Positions 9,063 through 18,528 of a stretch of 37,072 nt of DNA are shown piece after piece; position 1 is the stretch's first letter, and every line of letters begins with the position of its first letter. The position numbers were made by a program, and so were the translations under genes. Below the pieces are notes generated by a model. It was not told the DNA's origin. It saw only the letters and a program-made list of their open reading frames with translations, and searched no databases. Source of the DNA: Caloramator sp. (GTDB taxonomy: Bacteria > Bacillota > Clostridia > Clostridiales > Caloramatoraceae); assembly GCA_026417075.1 (NCBI GenBank), contig JAOADY010000035.1:1-37072 (forward strand). The letters are read 5' to 3'.

Positions 9063-9242
9063 ATGGCTAAAGTAAAAGTAACTCTTTTAAAGAGCACTAT
9101 TGGAAGAAAAAAGGATCATATAGCAACAGTAAAAGCTCTTGGTTTAAAGAAAATAGGCAGTACTGTAGAGCATGAGGAAACTCCTGAAATAATGGGAATG
9201 ATAAATAAGGTAAATTACATGTTAAAAGTTGAAAGAGTATAA
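9063..9242 (+). CDS. rpmD: 50S ribosomal protein L30
   Basis: A 59-residue frame translated by hand: [20 protein letters not shown], then [20 protein letters not shown] and a C-terminus [12 protein letters not shown]. The early S-x-I-G-R segment and LGLKK are the L30 signature. It lies exactly between rpsE and rplO, the standard position, with AGGGGGGAG upstream. Unlike E. coli, many Firmicutes L30 proteins are about this length. Confidence 0.95.
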   Translation: MAKVKVTLLKSTIGRKKDHIATVKALGLKKIGSTVEHEETPEIMGMINKVNYMLKVERV

Positions 9243-9257
9243 GAGGGAGGTGCTGAA

Positions 9258-9698
9258 ATGAAACTTCATGAATTAAGACCAGCTCCCGGAACAAATAAGG
9301 AGCCTAAGAGAAAAGGTAGAGGTAGTGCTGCTGGACTTGGAAAATCAGCAGGTAGAGGTCAAAAGGGTGCAGGTGCACGTTCAGGTGCAGGAAAAGGTCC
9401 AGGTTTTGAAGGAGGACAGATGCCACTTCAAAGAAGACTTCCAAAGAGAGGCTTTACAAATATATTTGCTAAAGAATATGCTGAAGTAAATGTTGAAGTA
9501 TTAAATAGATTTGATAATGGAACCGAAATTACCCCAGAACTTCTTAAAAAGCACGGAATAGTAAAGAATTTAATGGACGGAGTAAAGATACTTGGGAATG
9601 GAGAACTCACAAAGAGTCTAAATGTAAAAGCCCACAAATTTACAAAGTCAGCTGCTGAGAAGATTGAAGCTGCTGGAGGTAAAGTAGAGGTGATTTAA
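9258..9698 (+). CDS. rplO: 50S ribosomal protein L15
   Basis: 146 residues. The N-terminal third is glycine- and basic-rich ([19 protein letters not shown]), the extension that threads into 23S r[20 protein letters not shown] is the family signature. ATG 9258 behind GAGGGAGGTG. secY begins one base after its stop, so the two are probably translationally coupled. Confidence 0.97.
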   Translation: MKLHELRPAPGTNKEPKRKGRGSAAGLGKSAGRGQKGAGARSGAGKGPGFEGGQMPLQRRLPKRGFTNIFAKEYAEVNVEVLNRFDNGTEITPELLKKHGIVKNLMDGVKILGNGELTKSLNVKAHKFTKSAAEKIEAAGGKVEVI

Positions 9699-9699
9699 T

Positions 9700-10974
9700 A
9701 TGTTTAAAACCTTACGTAATGCCTGGAAGATTCAAGATTTAAGAAAAAAAATAATAATAACATTAATATTGCTTGCTGTATATAGATTAGGTATATTCAT
9801 TCCTGTTCCAGGAATTAGAACAGATGTAATAAGACAAATGGTAGATACGGGAATGCTCTTTGGTTTCCTTGATATAATATCAGGAGGTGCCTTTAGAGAT
9901 TTCAGTATTTTTGCAATGGGGATTGTTCCATATATTAACGCATCAATTATAATAAGTCTTCTTACAATTGCAATTCCAAGCCTAGAGCAACTTTCAAAGG
10001 AGGGCGAGGAAGGAAGAAGAAAGATACAAGAATATACAAGATATGGGGCAGTTGTGTTTGGGTTAATTCAAGCCTTTGGTATTTCTATGTATCTAAGAAA
10101 TAATGGTGCCCTTGTTAATGAATCATGGCTTTTGTTTATATTAATAATAATTACAGTTGTTGCAGGTTCAACTTTTGTAATGTGGCTTGGCGAGAAAATT
10201 ACAGAATACGGTGTTGGTAACGGTTCATCACTTATAATCTTTGCTGGAATACTTGCAAGAATTCCAGCAATAGGGGTACAAATAGGCACATTATTAAAGG
10301 GTGGAACTGTTAATATTGTAGAAGTAATTCTTCTTTTAGCATTTGCAGTGGCAATTATTATGGCTGTAGTAGTTATGGATCTTGCAGAGAGAAGAATTCC
10401 TGTACAATATGCTCAAAGAAAAGTTGGAATTAAGACCTATGGTGGTCAAAACACGCATATACCAATAAATGTTAACTCAGCAGGCGTTATTGCTATAATT
10501 TTTGCAATATCATTTATGCAATTTCCATTAATAATAACACAATTGTTTTTAGATCCAACAAATCCATGGCGTCAAGTTTTTGAGTCAGGATGGTTGAGTT
10601 CTAAAAAGCCAATCTATCCAATAATATATGCAATTCTTGTTGTATTCTTTACATGGTTCTATACACTTATTACTTTTAAACCTGAAGAAGTTGCTTCAAA
10701 CCTTCAAAAGAGTGGAGGCTTTATACCAGGATTGCGTCCAGGAAAATCTACGGAAGAGTATTTAACAAGAGTTGTAACAAGGATGACAATAATAGGAGGT
10801 GTATTTGCAGCAATAATAGCTGTAATTCCTATTATACTTGCACAGGTAACAAAATTCGGTAATCTCCAATTTGGAGGTACTGCTGTACTAATTGTTGTTG
10901 GTGTAGCAATGGAAATTGATAAGCAAATAAAGGCACAGCTTGTGATGAGACATTATGAAGGATTCTTAAAATAA
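9700..10974 (+). CDS. secY: Protein translocase channel subunit SecY
   Basis: 424 residues, polytopic membrane protein with ten predicted transmembrane segments. Recognisable features: the N-terminal amphipathic stretch, the plug region LDIISGGAFRDFSIFAMGIVPYINASIII in the first 90 residues, and the C-terminal TRVVTRMTIIGGVFAAIIAV. Forms the SecYEG channel for export and membrane insertion. ATG 9700 with GAGGTGAT in the end of rplO. Its place between rplO and adk is the standard spc-operon order. Confidence 0.97.
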   Translation: MFKTLRNAWKIQDLRKKIIITLILLAVYRLGIFIPVPGIRTDVIRQMVDTGMLFGFLDIISGGAFRDFSIFAMGIVPYINASIIISLLTIAIPSLEQLSKEGEEGRRKIQEYTRYGAVVFGLIQAFGISMYLRNNGALVNESWLLFILIIITVVAGSTFVMWLGEKITEYGVGNGSSLIIFAGILARIPAIGVQIGTLLKGGTVNIVEVILLLAFAVAIIMAVVVMDLAERRIPVQYAQRKVGIKTYGGQNTHIPINVNSAGVIAIIFAISFMQFPLIITQLFLDPTNPWRQVFESGWLSSKKPIYPIIYAILVVFFTWFYTLITFKPEEVASNLQKSGGFIPGLRPGKSTEEYLTRVVTRMTIIGGVFAAIIAVIPIILAQVTKFGNLQFGGTAVLIVVGVAMEIDKQIKAQLVMRHYEGFLK

Positions 10975-10996
10975 TTAAAATTGGAGATGAGTGGGT

Positions 10997-11650
10997 ATGA
11001 ATATTGTTCTTCTTGGGCCTCCAGGTGCAGGTAAGGGAACGCAGGCAAAGCAAATTGAAGAAAAATATAATATACCGCATATTTCAACCGGAGACATATT
11101 TAGAAAAAATATTAAAGAAAAAACTCCCCTTGGCATTACAGCTAAGGAATACATCGATAAAGGACATCTTGTTCCTGATGATATTACCATAGCTATAGTA
11201 GAAGATAGATTAAAACAGGATGACTGTTTTAATGGTTTTTTACTTGATGGTTTCCCAAGAACAATAGAACAGGCTGATGCCCTTGATAAAGTTTTAAAAA
11301 TACAAGATAAAAAGGTTGAGTTCGTTATTAATATACAAGTTCCTGAGGAGGAATTAATAAAAAGACTTACAGGGAGAAGAGTTTGCACTGCCTGCGGTGC
11401 AAGCTATCATATGATTTTTAATCCGCCAAAGGAAGATGAAATTTGCGATTTGTGCAAAGGAAAGTTGATTCAAAGACCTGATGATAGCATTGAGACTGTA
11501 ACAAATAGATTAAAAGTTTATAGAAAACAGACAGAACCATTGATTAATTACTATAAAAATAAACAAATATTATATAATATAAATGGCGAGCAAGATATTC
11601 AAAAGGTCTTTAATGACATCTGTAGTATATTAGGGAGCGGTAATAAATGA
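10997..11650 (+). CDS. adk: Adenylate kinase with Cys4 zinc lid
   Basis: 217 residues. The P-loop is GPPGAGKGT (7-15); the lid (about 126-163) holds C130xxC133 and C150xxC153, the structural zinc site of Gram-positive adenylate kinases; DGFPRT (84-89) binds nucleotide. Catalyses AMP + ATP to 2 ADP. ATG 10997 gives the conserved MNIVLLG start; a GTG two codons upstream is too close to GGAG. The 3' end overlaps map by four bases (ATGA). Confidence 0.97.
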   Translation: MNIVLLGPPGAGKGTQAKQIEEKYNIPHISTGDIFRKNIKEKTPLGITAKEYIDKGHLVPDDITIAIVEDRLKQDDCFNGFLLDGFPRTIEQADALDKVLKIQDKKVEFVINIQVPEEELIKRLTGRRVCTACGASYHMIFNPPKEDEICDLCKGKLIQRPDDSIETVTNRLKVYRKQTEPLINYYKNKQILYNINGEQDIQKVFNDICSILGSGNK

Positions 11651-12405
11651 TTTATTTAAAGTCCGATAGTGAAATTGATAAAATGCGAAAGTCAGGCAGG
11701 ATTGTTGCGGAAACTTTGGCAAAGATTGAAGAGGTAATTAAACCTGGAATTACCACAAGAGAACTTGATAGGATTGCAGAGGAATATATCTTAAAGTGTG
11801 GAGCCCGTCCTTCCTTCAAAGGGTATTGCGGGTTTCCAGCAACCCTTTGTACTTCAATAAATGAAGAAGTTGTTCATGGACTTCCTAATGATAGAATTCT
11901 TAAGGAAGGGGATATTGTAAGCGTAGACTGTGGAGCTTATCTTGATGGCTTTCACGGAGATGCTGCAAGAACGTTTCCAGTTGGTAAAATTTCTTCAGAG
12001 ACGCAAAAGTTAATAGATGTTACCAGGGAAAGTTTTTTTATAGGAATAAAGTATGCAATAGTTGGGAATAGAATAGGTGATATATCTAATGCGATTCAAA
12101 AATATGTAGAATCCTTTGGATTTTCAGTTGTTAGAGATTATGTTGGTCATGGTATAGGCAAAGAAATGCACGAGGAGCCTGCTGTTCCAAACTACGGCAA
12201 GGCAGGAAGAGGGCCTAAGATTTTAAAGGGTATGGCTCTTGCAGTTGAACCTATGGTTAATATGGGCACCTTCGCAGTTAAAGAAAGATTTGATGGGTGC
12301 TCGGAGATAATGACGGTTTTAACTTATGATGGGAAACCTTCAGCACATTATGAAAATACTATTGTAGTACTTGATAATGGTCCGGAAATTTTGACTCTAA
12401 TATAG
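11647..12405 (+). CDS. map: Methionine aminopeptidase, type I
   Basis: 252 residues. The metal ligands of the pita-bread fold appear in order as D94 (SVDCG), D105 (HGDAART), H168 (GHGIG), E201 (VEPM) and E236 (SAHYENT); H77 is the conserved VVHG histidine. Removes the initiator methionine from nascent proteins. Slightly unusual: the segment between E201 and E236 reads [15 protein letters not shown] rather than the common DGWT form, and the final motif is ENT rather than EHT. Neither change removes a metal ligand. Starts within the adk stop. Confidence 0.96.
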   Translation: MIYLKSDSEIDKMRKSGRIVAETLAKIEEVIKPGITTRELDRIAEEYILKCGARPSFKGYCGFPATLCTSINEEVVHGLPNDRILKEGDIVSVDCGAYLDGFHGDAARTFPVGKISSETQKLIDVTRESFFIGIKYAIVGNRIGDISNAIQKYVESFGFSVVRDYVGHGIGKEMHEEPAVPNYGKAGRGPKILKGMALAVEPMVNMGTFAVKERFDGCSEIMTVLTYDGKPSAHYENTIVVLDNGPEILTLI

Positions 12406-12419
12406 ATGAGGTGGAATTT

Positions 12420-12698
12420 ATGGAAGATGTGACCCTGGGACAAATAGTGCATTCAAGAGCAGGAAGGGATAAAGGAAGATACTTCGTAGTTATAGGCATT
12501 GTTGATAAAAATTATGTGCTTATATCTGATGGAGATTTAAGGAAAGTAAGCACCCCTAAGAAAAAGAAAATATTGCATCTTGTTTGCCATGATAAATTTG
12601 CGCAGGATATTAGAGAAAAACTTTTACAAGGCAAGCGTATTACTGATGCAGATATTAGAAAAAGTCTGCAATCAATGGGTTTATTTAAGGAGGTTTGA
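12420..12698 (+). CDS. KOW-domain RNA-binding protein (L14e/YlxQ-region type)
   Basis: 92 residues. The N-terminal half (about 5-40: [30 protein letters not shown]) fits a KOW/SH3-like fold as in archaeal and eukaryotic L14e/L27e; the middle is basic (TPKKKK) and the C-terminus helical. A small protein of this kind is regularly found between map and infA in Clostridia and Bacilli relatives, and its exact ribosome-related role is unclear to me. ATG 12420 is chosen over GTG 12411 because GAGGTGG at 12408-12414 is then a properly spaced ribosome binding site. Confidence 0.85.
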   Translation: MEDVTLGQIVHSRAGRDKGRYFVVIGIVDKNYVLISDGDLRKVSTPKKKKILHLVCHDKFAQDIREKLLQGKRITDADIRKSLQSMGLFKEV

Positions 12699-12705
12699 TT
12701 ACCTT

Positions 12706-12924
12706 ATGTCAAAGGATGATGTAATAGAACTACAAGGAACAGTACTAGAGGCTTTACCAAATGCGATGTTTCAGGTAGAATTAGAAAATGGGCATAAAAT
12801 TCTTGCACATATATCAGGAAAACTTAGAATGAACTTTATTAGAATACTTCCAGGAGATAAAGTAACGGTTGAAATATCGCCCTATGATTTATCCCGTGGA
12901 AGAATTATATGGAGAGCAAAGTGA
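12706..12924 (+). CDS. infA: Translation initiation factor IF-1
   Basis: 72 residues, exactly the family length: [20 protein letters not shown] at the start and [16 protein letters not shown] at the end, a single S1/OB-fold domain that occupies the A site during initiation. An in-frame extension back to 12580 overlaps the upstream gene in another frame and is not part of IF-1. TAAGGAGG at 12686-12693 is rather far (12 bases) from the ATG. Confidence 0.97.
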   Translation: MSKDDVIELQGTVLEALPNAMFQVELENGHKILAHISGKLRMNFIRILPGDKVTVEISPYDLSRGRIIWRAK

Positions 12925-12939
12925 TAAGGAGGGATAACC

Positions 12940-13053
12940 ATGAAGGTTAGGCCATCAGTAAAACCAATATGTGAAAAGTGCAAAATTATAAAAAGACATG
13001 GTAGAGTAATGGTTATATGTGAAAACCCAAAGCATAAACAAAAGCAGGGTTAA
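12940..13053 (+). CDS. rpmJ: 50S ribosomal protein L36 (zinc form)
   Basis: 37 residues, translated by hand: [20 protein letters not shown], then [17 protein letters not shown]. Zinc ligands C11, C14, C27 and H32 are all present, the C+ type. L36 is the smallest 50S protein. ATG 12940 behind AAGGAGGG. It follows infA as usual; a 93-bp spacer with a hairpin separates it from rpsM. Confidence 0.96.
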   Translation: MKVRPSVKPICEKCKIIKRHGRVMVICENPKHKQKQG

Positions 13054-13066
13054 AAATGCGCGGCTG

Positions 13067-13087
13067 CACTGAAGGACTTCTTCGGTG
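13067..13087 (+). other. Hairpin in the rpmJ-rpsM spacer (candidate alpha-operon regulatory element)
   Basis: CACTGAAG 13067-13074 pairs with CTTCGGTG 13080-13087 (eight pairs, one G-U) around a five-base loop, without a following T-run. In E. coli, S4 binds a pseudoknot ahead of rpsM; the position here is the same and rpsD lies downstream, but no pseudoknot was established. Confidence 0.35.
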
Positions 13088-13146
13088 ATAACATAATAAA
13101 TTATATGTAGTAGGTATTTGAAGATTACAGGAGGTGTGAATACTCA

Positions 13147-13515
13147 ATGGCTAGAATAGCTGGTGTTGACTTACCAAGAGAAAAGAGAATAGAAATAGCT
13201 CTGACTTATATATACGGTATTGGAAGACCGAGTGCAAATAAGATACTTAACGAAACCGGTGTAAATCCAGACGTTAGAGTTAAGAATCTTTCTGAGGAAG
13301 ATATTGCAAAGCTTAGAGATTATATCGATAAGAATTTTACGGTTGAAGGAGATTTAAGAAGAGAAGTAGCACTCAATATAAAAAGATTAATGGAAATTGG
13401 TTGCTATAGGGGATTAAGACACAGAAGAGGTTTGCCGGTTCGTGGTCAGAGAACTAAGACAAACGCAAGAACAAGAAAAGGACCAAGAAGAGCAATAGGC
13501 GGCAAGAAAAAGTAA
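13147..13515 (+). CDS. rpsM: 30S ribosomal protein S13
   Basis: 122 residues. [20 protein letters not shown], the helix-two-turn-helix body, and the C-terminal [20 protein letters not shown] tail that reaches the P-site tRNA are all typical. GGAGG at 13131-13135 is about 11 bases from ATG 13147, a longish spacing. First gene of the classical alpha block. Confidence 0.97.
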   Translation: MARIAGVDLPREKRIEIALTYIYGIGRPSANKILNETGVNPDVRVKNLSEEDIAKLRDYIDKNFTVEGDLRREVALNIKRLMEIGCYRGLRHRRGLPVRGQRTKTNARTRKGPRRAIGGKKK

Positions 13516-13536
13516 TAGTTATAAGGAGGGACAAGA

Positions 13537-13935
13537 ATGGCAGCTCAAGCAAAGGGCAAAAAAGTAAGAAAAAAGAGAGAACGAAAGAATGTTGATCGTG
13601 GAGCAGCACATATTAAGTCCACATTTAATAATACTATAGTTACAATAACTGATACGGCTGGTAATGCAATTTCATGGTCTAGTGCTGGTGGACTTGGCTT
13701 TAGAGGTTCAAGAAAGAGCACACCATTTGCAGCACAGATGGCAGCTGAAACAGCAGCAAAGGTTGCAGTTGATCATGGAATGAAAAGTGTAGAGGTTTAT
13801 GTAAAAGGCCCTGGTTCAGGAAGAGAAGCAGCTATTAGAGCTCTTCAGGCTGCAGGTCTTGAAGTAAGCCTTATAAAGGATGTAACACCAATTCCTCATA
13901 ACGGCTGTAGACCACCAAAGAGAAGAAGAGTCTAA
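13537..13935 (+). CDS. rpsK: 30S ribosomal protein S11
   Basis: 132 residues. [20 protein letters not shown] and the C-terminal [18 protein letters not shown] are diagnostic for S11, a platform protein near the mRNA exit. ATG 13537 behind TAAGGAGGG. Confidence 0.97.
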   Translation: MAAQAKGKKVRKKRERKNVDRGAAHIKSTFNNTIVTITDTAGNAISWSSAGGLGFRGSRKSTPFAAQMAAETAAKVAVDHGMKSVEVYVKGPGSGREAAIRALQAAGLEVSLIKDVTPIPHNGCRPPKRRRV

Positions 13936-13956
13936 TTGATTGGAGGTGCAAAGTAA

Positions 13957-14577
13957 ATGGCGAGATATACAGGACCAAGCTGCAAACTTTGTAGAAGAGA
14001 AGGTGTAAAGCTTTATCTCAAAGGAGATAGATGTTATTCAGAAAAATGTGCAATAGCAAGAAGAGCATACGCACCTGGGCAGCATGGACAAAATAGAAAG
14101 AAACTTACTAACTATGGACTTCAGCTTAGAGAAAAACAAAAGGCAAAAAGAATATATGGTATACTTGAATCACAGTTTAGAAGATATTATGAAGAAGCAG
14201 ATAGACAAAAAGGTATAACTGGTGAAAACCTTTTAAGACTTCTTGAATTAAGGCTTGATAATGTTGTTTTTAGACTTGGATTTGCAAATTCAAGAACTGA
14301 AGCAAGACAGCTTGTAAGACATAGTCACTTTACCGTAAACGGTAAAAAGGTTAACATTCCCTCCTATAAGCTTAGAGTTGGAGATGTTATTGCAGTGACT
14401 GAAAAGAGCAGAAGCAGCGAAAAATTTAAAGCATTATCAGAAATTGCTTCAAATGTACCAAAGTGGCTAAGCGTTGATAAAGATAAAATGGAAGGTCAAG
14501 TTGTAGCACTTCCACAAAGAGAAGATATAGATATTCCTGTTAATGAAACACTAATCGTTGAGTTGTATAGTAAATAA
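13957..14577 (+). CDS. rpsD: 30S ribosomal protein S4 (zinc form)
   Basis: 206 residues. The N-terminal domain has the zinc cysteines C9, C12, C26 and C31 (the C+ form); the S4 RNA-binding domain lies around residues 95-160 ([33 protein letters not shown]). S4 nucleates 30S assembly with S7. Located in the alpha cluster as in most Clostridia, unlike B. subtilis where rpsD is separate. GGAGGTG upstream of ATG 13957. Confidence 0.97.
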   Translation: MARYTGPSCKLCRREGVKLYLKGDRCYSEKCAIARRAYAPGQHGQNRKKLTNYGLQLREKQKAKRIYGILESQFRRYYEEADRQKGITGENLLRLLELRLDNVVFRLGFANSRTEARQLVRHSHFTVNGKKVNIPSYKLRVGDVIAVTEKSRSSEKFKALSEIASNVPKWLSVDKDKMEGQVVALPQREDIDIPVNETLIVELYSK

Positions 14578-14640
14578 TTGATTAGTAGAATCAGTTGCCC
14601 TCGATATATATATATTTATTTAAAAAGGAGGGTTAGTTAA

Positions 14641-15588
14641 ATGTTAGAAATTGAAAAGCCAAAAGTTGAATGTGTTGAAAAAAGCGAAGATGGAACCTAC
14701 GGTAAATTTGTAATTGAGCCTCTTGAAAGAGGATATGGAACAACTCTTGGAAATGCAATGAGGAGAATACTTTTGTCCTCATTGCCTGGAGCAGCTGTAA
14801 CTTCCGTTAACATTGATGGTGTTCTTCATGAATTTTCAACTGTACCAGGAGTAAAGGAAGATGCAGTTGAAATAATACTTAATCTAAAAGGTCTTGCAAT
14901 TAAATATGATGAGGAAGGACCCAAAACAGCTATTATCGATGTAACAGGACCAGCTAAGGTTACAGGTAAAGATATAAAAACTGATGAAAGTATTGAAATA
15001 ATAAATGAGGATCACGAAATAGCTACTGTAAGCGATGGAGCAAATCTTTATATGGAAATCACAATTGATAAAGGAAGAGGATATGTTCCATCAGAAAGAA
15101 ATAAGCAGATTAATCAGCCTATAGGAGTTATTCCTGTTGATTCAATTTACACGCCTGTTAAAAGGGTAAATTATTATGTTGAAAATACTCGTGTTGGGCA
15201 AATCACTGATTATGATAAACTTACTCTTGAGATTTGGACCAACGGTACTATTGCTCCAGATGAGGCAATAAGTCTTTCAGCAAAAATATTGATAGAACAT
15301 TTCAAGCTTTTCCTTGGTCTTACCGACCATGCCGATACTGTTGAGATTATGGTTGAAAAGGAAGATGAGAAGAAGGATAAAGTTCTTGAAGTGACTATAG
15401 AAGAACTCGATTTATCGGTAAGATCATATAATTGCTTAAAGCGCGCAGGCATAAATTCTGTTCAGGAACTTGTTCAAAAGAGCGAAGAGGATATGATGAA
15501 GGTTAGAAACCTTGGAAAGAAATCCTTGGAAGAAGTTGAACAGAAATTGCAGGCACTTGGCTTAAGTTTAAAGAAGAATGACGAATAG
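14641..15588 (+). CDS. rpoA: DNA-directed RNA polymerase subunit alpha
   Basis: 315 residues. The N-terminal assembly domain contains [20 protein letters not shown] (about 29-49); the C-terminal domain (about 245-315) has the helix-hairpin-helix region [21 protein letters not shown] and [11 protein letters not shown] that contacts UP elements and activators. ATG 14641 behind AAAGGAGGG. The 63-bp spacer before it is AT-rich with only a 5-bp stem (TGATT/AATCA). Confidence 0.98.
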   Translation: MLEIEKPKVECVEKSEDGTYGKFVIEPLERGYGTTLGNAMRRILLSSLPGAAVTSVNIDGVLHEFSTVPGVKEDAVEIILNLKGLAIKYDEEGPKTAIIDVTGPAKVTGKDIKTDESIEIINEDHEIATVSDGANLYMEITIDKGRGYVPSERNKQINQPIGVIPVDSIYTPVKRVNYYVENTRVGQITDYDKLTLEIWTNGTIAPDEAISLSAKILIEHFKLFLGLTDHADTVEIMVEKEDEKKDKVLEVTIEELDLSVRSYNCLKRAGINSVQELVQKSEEDMMKVRNLGKKSLEEVEQKLQALGLSLKKNDE

Positions 15589-15600
15589 GAGGGATATTAA

Positions 15601-15948
15601 GTGGCAGGATATCGCAAACTCGGCCGTCCAACAGACCAGAGAAAAGCAATGCTAAGAAATCTTGTAACAAGCTTTTTTAAGTCAGAGGATGGAAGAATAG
15701 TTACAACTGAAATGAGAGCAAAGGAAGTTAGAAGTATTGCTGAGAAGATGATAACCCTTGCTAAGAGGGGAGATCTTCATGCAAGAAGGCAGGCTCTTTC
15801 ATATATAACAGAAGAAGAAGTTGTTAATAAGCTTTTTAATGAAACAGCAAAAAGATATACTGAAAGAAACGGTGGATACACAAGAATAGTTAAAATAGGA
15901 CCAAGAAGAGGAGATGCAGCAGAAACTGTAATTCTTGAACTTGTATAA
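15601..15948 (+). CDS. rplQ: 50S ribosomal protein L17
   Basis: 115 residues. [22 protein letters not shown] is the conserved start, and [20 protein letters not shown] the conserved end. GTG start at 15601 behind TAGGAGGG. Last gene of the ribosomal superoperon; a strong terminator follows seven bases after the stop. Confidence 0.97.
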   Translation: MAGYRKLGRPTDQRKAMLRNLVTSFFKSEDGRIVTTEMRAKEVRSIAEKMITLAKRGDLHARRQALSYITEEEVVNKLFNETAKRYTERNGGYTRIVKIGPRRGDAAETVILELV

Positions 15949-15955
15949 AACATGT

Positions 15956-15993
15956 GGGATTAAGTGAAGCATGACTATACTTAATCCCTTTTT
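15956..15993 (+). terminator. Terminator of the S10-spc-alpha superoperon
   Basis: GGGATTAAGT 15956-15965 pairs perfectly with ACTTAATCCC 15979-15988, 13-base loop, then TTTTT. No obvious promoter was found in the 39 bp between it and ecfA1, so the next genes may depend on read-through or on a promoter inside rplQ. Confidence 0.93.
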
Positions 15994-16032
15994 GCTATGT
16001 AAAGCCTTAATATTTTTAGGAAGGTGCGCATT

Positions 16033-16884
16033 ATGGAAGACAGTATGCTTTTGGCTAATAATATATATTTTTATTATAAAAAAAGTGATGATGAAAAAAT
16101 AGAAAAGAGTATTGCTCTAAAAGGAGTTAATTTAAATGTTAAAAAGGGCGAGTTTATCGTTATAATAGGGCACAATGGATCAGGAAAATCAACTCTTGCA
16201 AAGCATTATAATGCGATACTTGTTCCTTCAAATGGTGATGTTATCGTAGATGGTATGAATACTAAGGATAGCAGTAAGCTGTGGGATATAAGGCAAAAAG
16301 CTGGTATGGTATTTCAAAATCCTGACAATCAAATAGTTGCAACTATTGTAGAAGAAGATGTAGCCTTTGGTCCTGAAAATTTAGGAATTCCTCCTGAGAA
16401 AATTAGAAAAAGGGTTGATGAAGCATTGTTAGCAGTTAATATGCTTGATTATGCTCATCATGGGCCTCATTTATTATCAGGAGGTCAAAAGCAGAGGGTA
16501 GCAATTGCTGGTGTTCTTGCTATGAGACCGGAATGTATAATACTTGATGAACCTACTGCTATGCTTGATCCATCTGGTCGAAGGGAAGTTTTAGATACAA
16601 TTAAAAGGTTAAACAAGGAAGAAGAAATAACAATTGTATTAATTACACATTTTATGGAAGAAGCTGTTGAGGCTGATAGAGTTGTTGTAATGGAAGATGG
16701 TAAAGTAGTACTTGAAGGAAGCCCAAGGGATGTTTTTTCAAAGGTTGAGGAGATTAAAAGATTAGGTCTTGATGTTCCTGAGATGACAGAACTTGCCTAT
16801 GAACTTAGAAAAAATAATATTAACATAAGGGAAGATATACTAACAATAGAAGAGATGGTGGATGAGATATGTCGATTAAAATAG
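16033..16884 (+). CDS. ecfA1: ECF transporter ATP-binding subunit EcfA1 (CbiO-type)
   Basis: 283 residues, cytoplasmic ABC ATPase of the shared energy-coupling module for vitamin and metal uptake. Walker A is GHNGSGKST (46-54), the Q-loop follows VFQNPDNQ (93-100), the signature is LSGGQ (148-152) and Walker B IILDEP (169-174). The C-terminal tail [18 protein letters not shown] is typical of EcfA. ATG 16033 follows AGGAAGG; a GTG three codons upstream overlaps that site. Overlaps ecfA2 by 16 bp. Confidence 0.94.
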   Translation: MEDSMLLANNIYFYYKKSDDEKIEKSIALKGVNLNVKKGEFIVIIGHNGSGKSTLAKHYNAILVPSNGDVIVDGMNTKDSSKLWDIRQKAGMVFQNPDNQIVATIVEEDVAFGPENLGIPPEKIRKRVDEALLAVNMLDYAHHGPHLLSGGQKQRVAIAGVLAMRPECIILDEPTAMLDPSGRREVLDTIKRLNKEEEITIVLITHFMEEAVEADRVVVMEDGKVVLEGSPRDVFSKVEEIKRLGLDVPEMTELAYELRKNNINIREDILTIEEMVDEICRLK

Positions 16885-17732
16885 AAAATTTAGTATATAA
16901 ATATATGATAGGAACACCTTTTGAAAAAACAGCAATAGATGATGTTTCCCTTGAAATAAAGGATGGAGAATTTATAGGACTTATTGGTCATACAGGTTCT
17001 GGTAAATCTACTCTTATACAACAGTTAAACGGACTTTTGAAGCCAACTTCAGGTAAAATATATATAGATGGTGAAGATATAACATCAAAAGATATAAATC
17101 TAAAAAAAATAAGGCAGAAGGTTGGGTTGGTTTTTCAGTATCCAGAATATCAGCTTTTTGAAGAAACCATTTTTAAAGATGTAGCCTTTGGACCGCAGAA
17201 TCTAGGTCTTTCAGATGATGAAATATTAAAAAGAGTAAGAAGGGCTCTTGAAATAGTTGGAATAGATTTTGAAAAATATAAGGATAAATCTCCTTTTGAT
17301 TTGAGTGGAGGGCAGCGAAGAAGAATAGCAATAGCTGGAATACTTGCAATGGAACCTAAAATATTAATACTTGATGAACCAACTGCAGGGCTTGATCCAA
17401 AAGGACGAGATGAGATTCTAGAGGAAATACGAAAACTTCATAAGGAGTATAACAACACCGTAATACTTGTTTCACACAGTATGGAAGATGTAGCAAAGTT
17501 AGTTGACAGGTTAATTGTTATGTATAAGGGGAAAAATATATTAACAGGAACTCCAAGAGAAGTTTTTATGGAAATAGAAACATTAGAAAAAATAGGGCTT
17601 GCAGTACCTCAGGTTACATATCTTGTTAGGGAACTTAGAAAAAGAGGAATAAATATAAGAGAAGATATTATAACAGTAAAGGAAGCACAAGATGAGATTT
17701 TAAGGCTTTTAAGGAGAGATAAAAATGATTAA
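16869..17732 (+). CDS. ecfA2: ECF transporter ATP-binding subunit EcfA2
   Basis: 287 residues. Walker [10 protein letters not shown] (40-48), [13 protein letters not shown] after it, signature LSGGQ (145-149) and Walker B ILILDEP (165-171). [11 protein letters not shown] distinguishes EcfA2 from EcfA1 and implies a heterodimer. The C-terminal part resembles EcfA1's ([15 protein letters not shown]), consistent with ancient duplication. Starts inside the end of ecfA1 and overlaps ecfT by eight bases. Confidence 0.94.
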   Translation: MSIKIENLVYKYMIGTPFEKTAIDDVSLEIKDGEFIGLIGHTGSGKSTLIQQLNGLLKPTSGKIYIDGEDITSKDINLKKIRQKVGLVFQYPEYQLFEETIFKDVAFGPQNLGLSDDEILKRVRRALEIVGIDFEKYKDKSPFDLSGGQRRRIAIAGILAMEPKILILDEPTAGLDPKGRDEILEEIRKLHKEYNNTVILVSHSMEDVAKLVDRLIVMYKGKNILTGTPREVFMEIETLEKIGLAVPQVTYLVRELRKRGINIREDIITVKEAQDEILRLLRRDKND

Positions 17733-18528
17733 AGATATAACTATTGGACAGTATCTTCCAGGCAACTCCTTTGTTCATAAGCTCGATCCGAGGGTTAAAA
17801 TATGGTTGTCCTTTATATATATAATAATTCTTTTTATAGTAAATAAATATTCAGGATATATTTTTATAGCAGCCTTTACTTTGATTACAATTCTTGTATC
17901 AAAAATACCCATTAAATATTTGTTTAAGGGCTTAAAACCAATACTTTGGATAATAATATTTACAGCTGTATTAAATGCAATTTTAACACCTGGTATAACT
18001 ATTTATAAAATTGGGCCTGTAAATATAACAGATAAAGGTGTTTATCTTGCTGTTTTTATGGTATTAAGGCTTATTTTTCTAATAGTAGGGACGTCGATTT
18101 TAACATTAACTACTTCACCAATTGCACTAACTGATGGAATTGAAAGGCTTCTTAATCCATTTAAGAGAATAGGAGTACCAGCTCATGAACTTGCTATGAT
18201 GATGACTATTGCCTTAAGATTTATACCAACTCTTCTTGATGAAACAGATAAAATTATGAAAGCACAGATGGCTCGTGGAGCAGATTTTGAAACAGGAAAC
18301 ATAATAAACAGAGCCAAAAGCCTTATTCCAATACTCGTTCCACTTTTTATAAGCTCATTTAGAAGGGCAGACGAACTTGCCCTTGCTATGGAAGCAAGAT
18401 GTTATAGAGGTGGGAAAGGAAGAAGTAGGTTAAAACAGCTTAAAATTGAAGGAAGGGACTATGTAGCAATAACATTTACTATTCTTCTTATGATAATTTC
18501 AATAGTAAGTAGGCGATGGTCTATATGA
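17725..18528 (+). CDS. ecfT: ECF transporter transmembrane subunit EcfT
   Basis: 267 residues with several hydrophobic segments (about 28-60, 70-90, 110-135, 245-262). [23 protein letters not shown] is the usual start, and the two coupling motifs that touch the ATPases are ARGAD and EARCYRGG. Together with EcfA1 and EcfA2 it forms the group II energy module; no substrate-binding S component is encoded here, so it likely serves S components elsewhere. Overlaps truA by four bases. Confidence 0.94.
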   Translation: MIKDITIGQYLPGNSFVHKLDPRVKIWLSFIYIIILFIVNKYSGYIFIAAFTLITILVSKIPIKYLFKGLKPILWIIIFTAVLNAILTPGITIYKIGPVNITDKGVYLAVFMVLRLIFLIVGTSILTLTTSPIALTDGIERLLNPFKRIGVPAHELAMMMTIALRFIPTLLDETDKIMKAQMARGADFETGNIINRAKSLIPILVPLFISSFRRADELALAMEARCYRGGKGRSRLKQLKIEGRDYVAITFTILLMIISIVSRRWSI

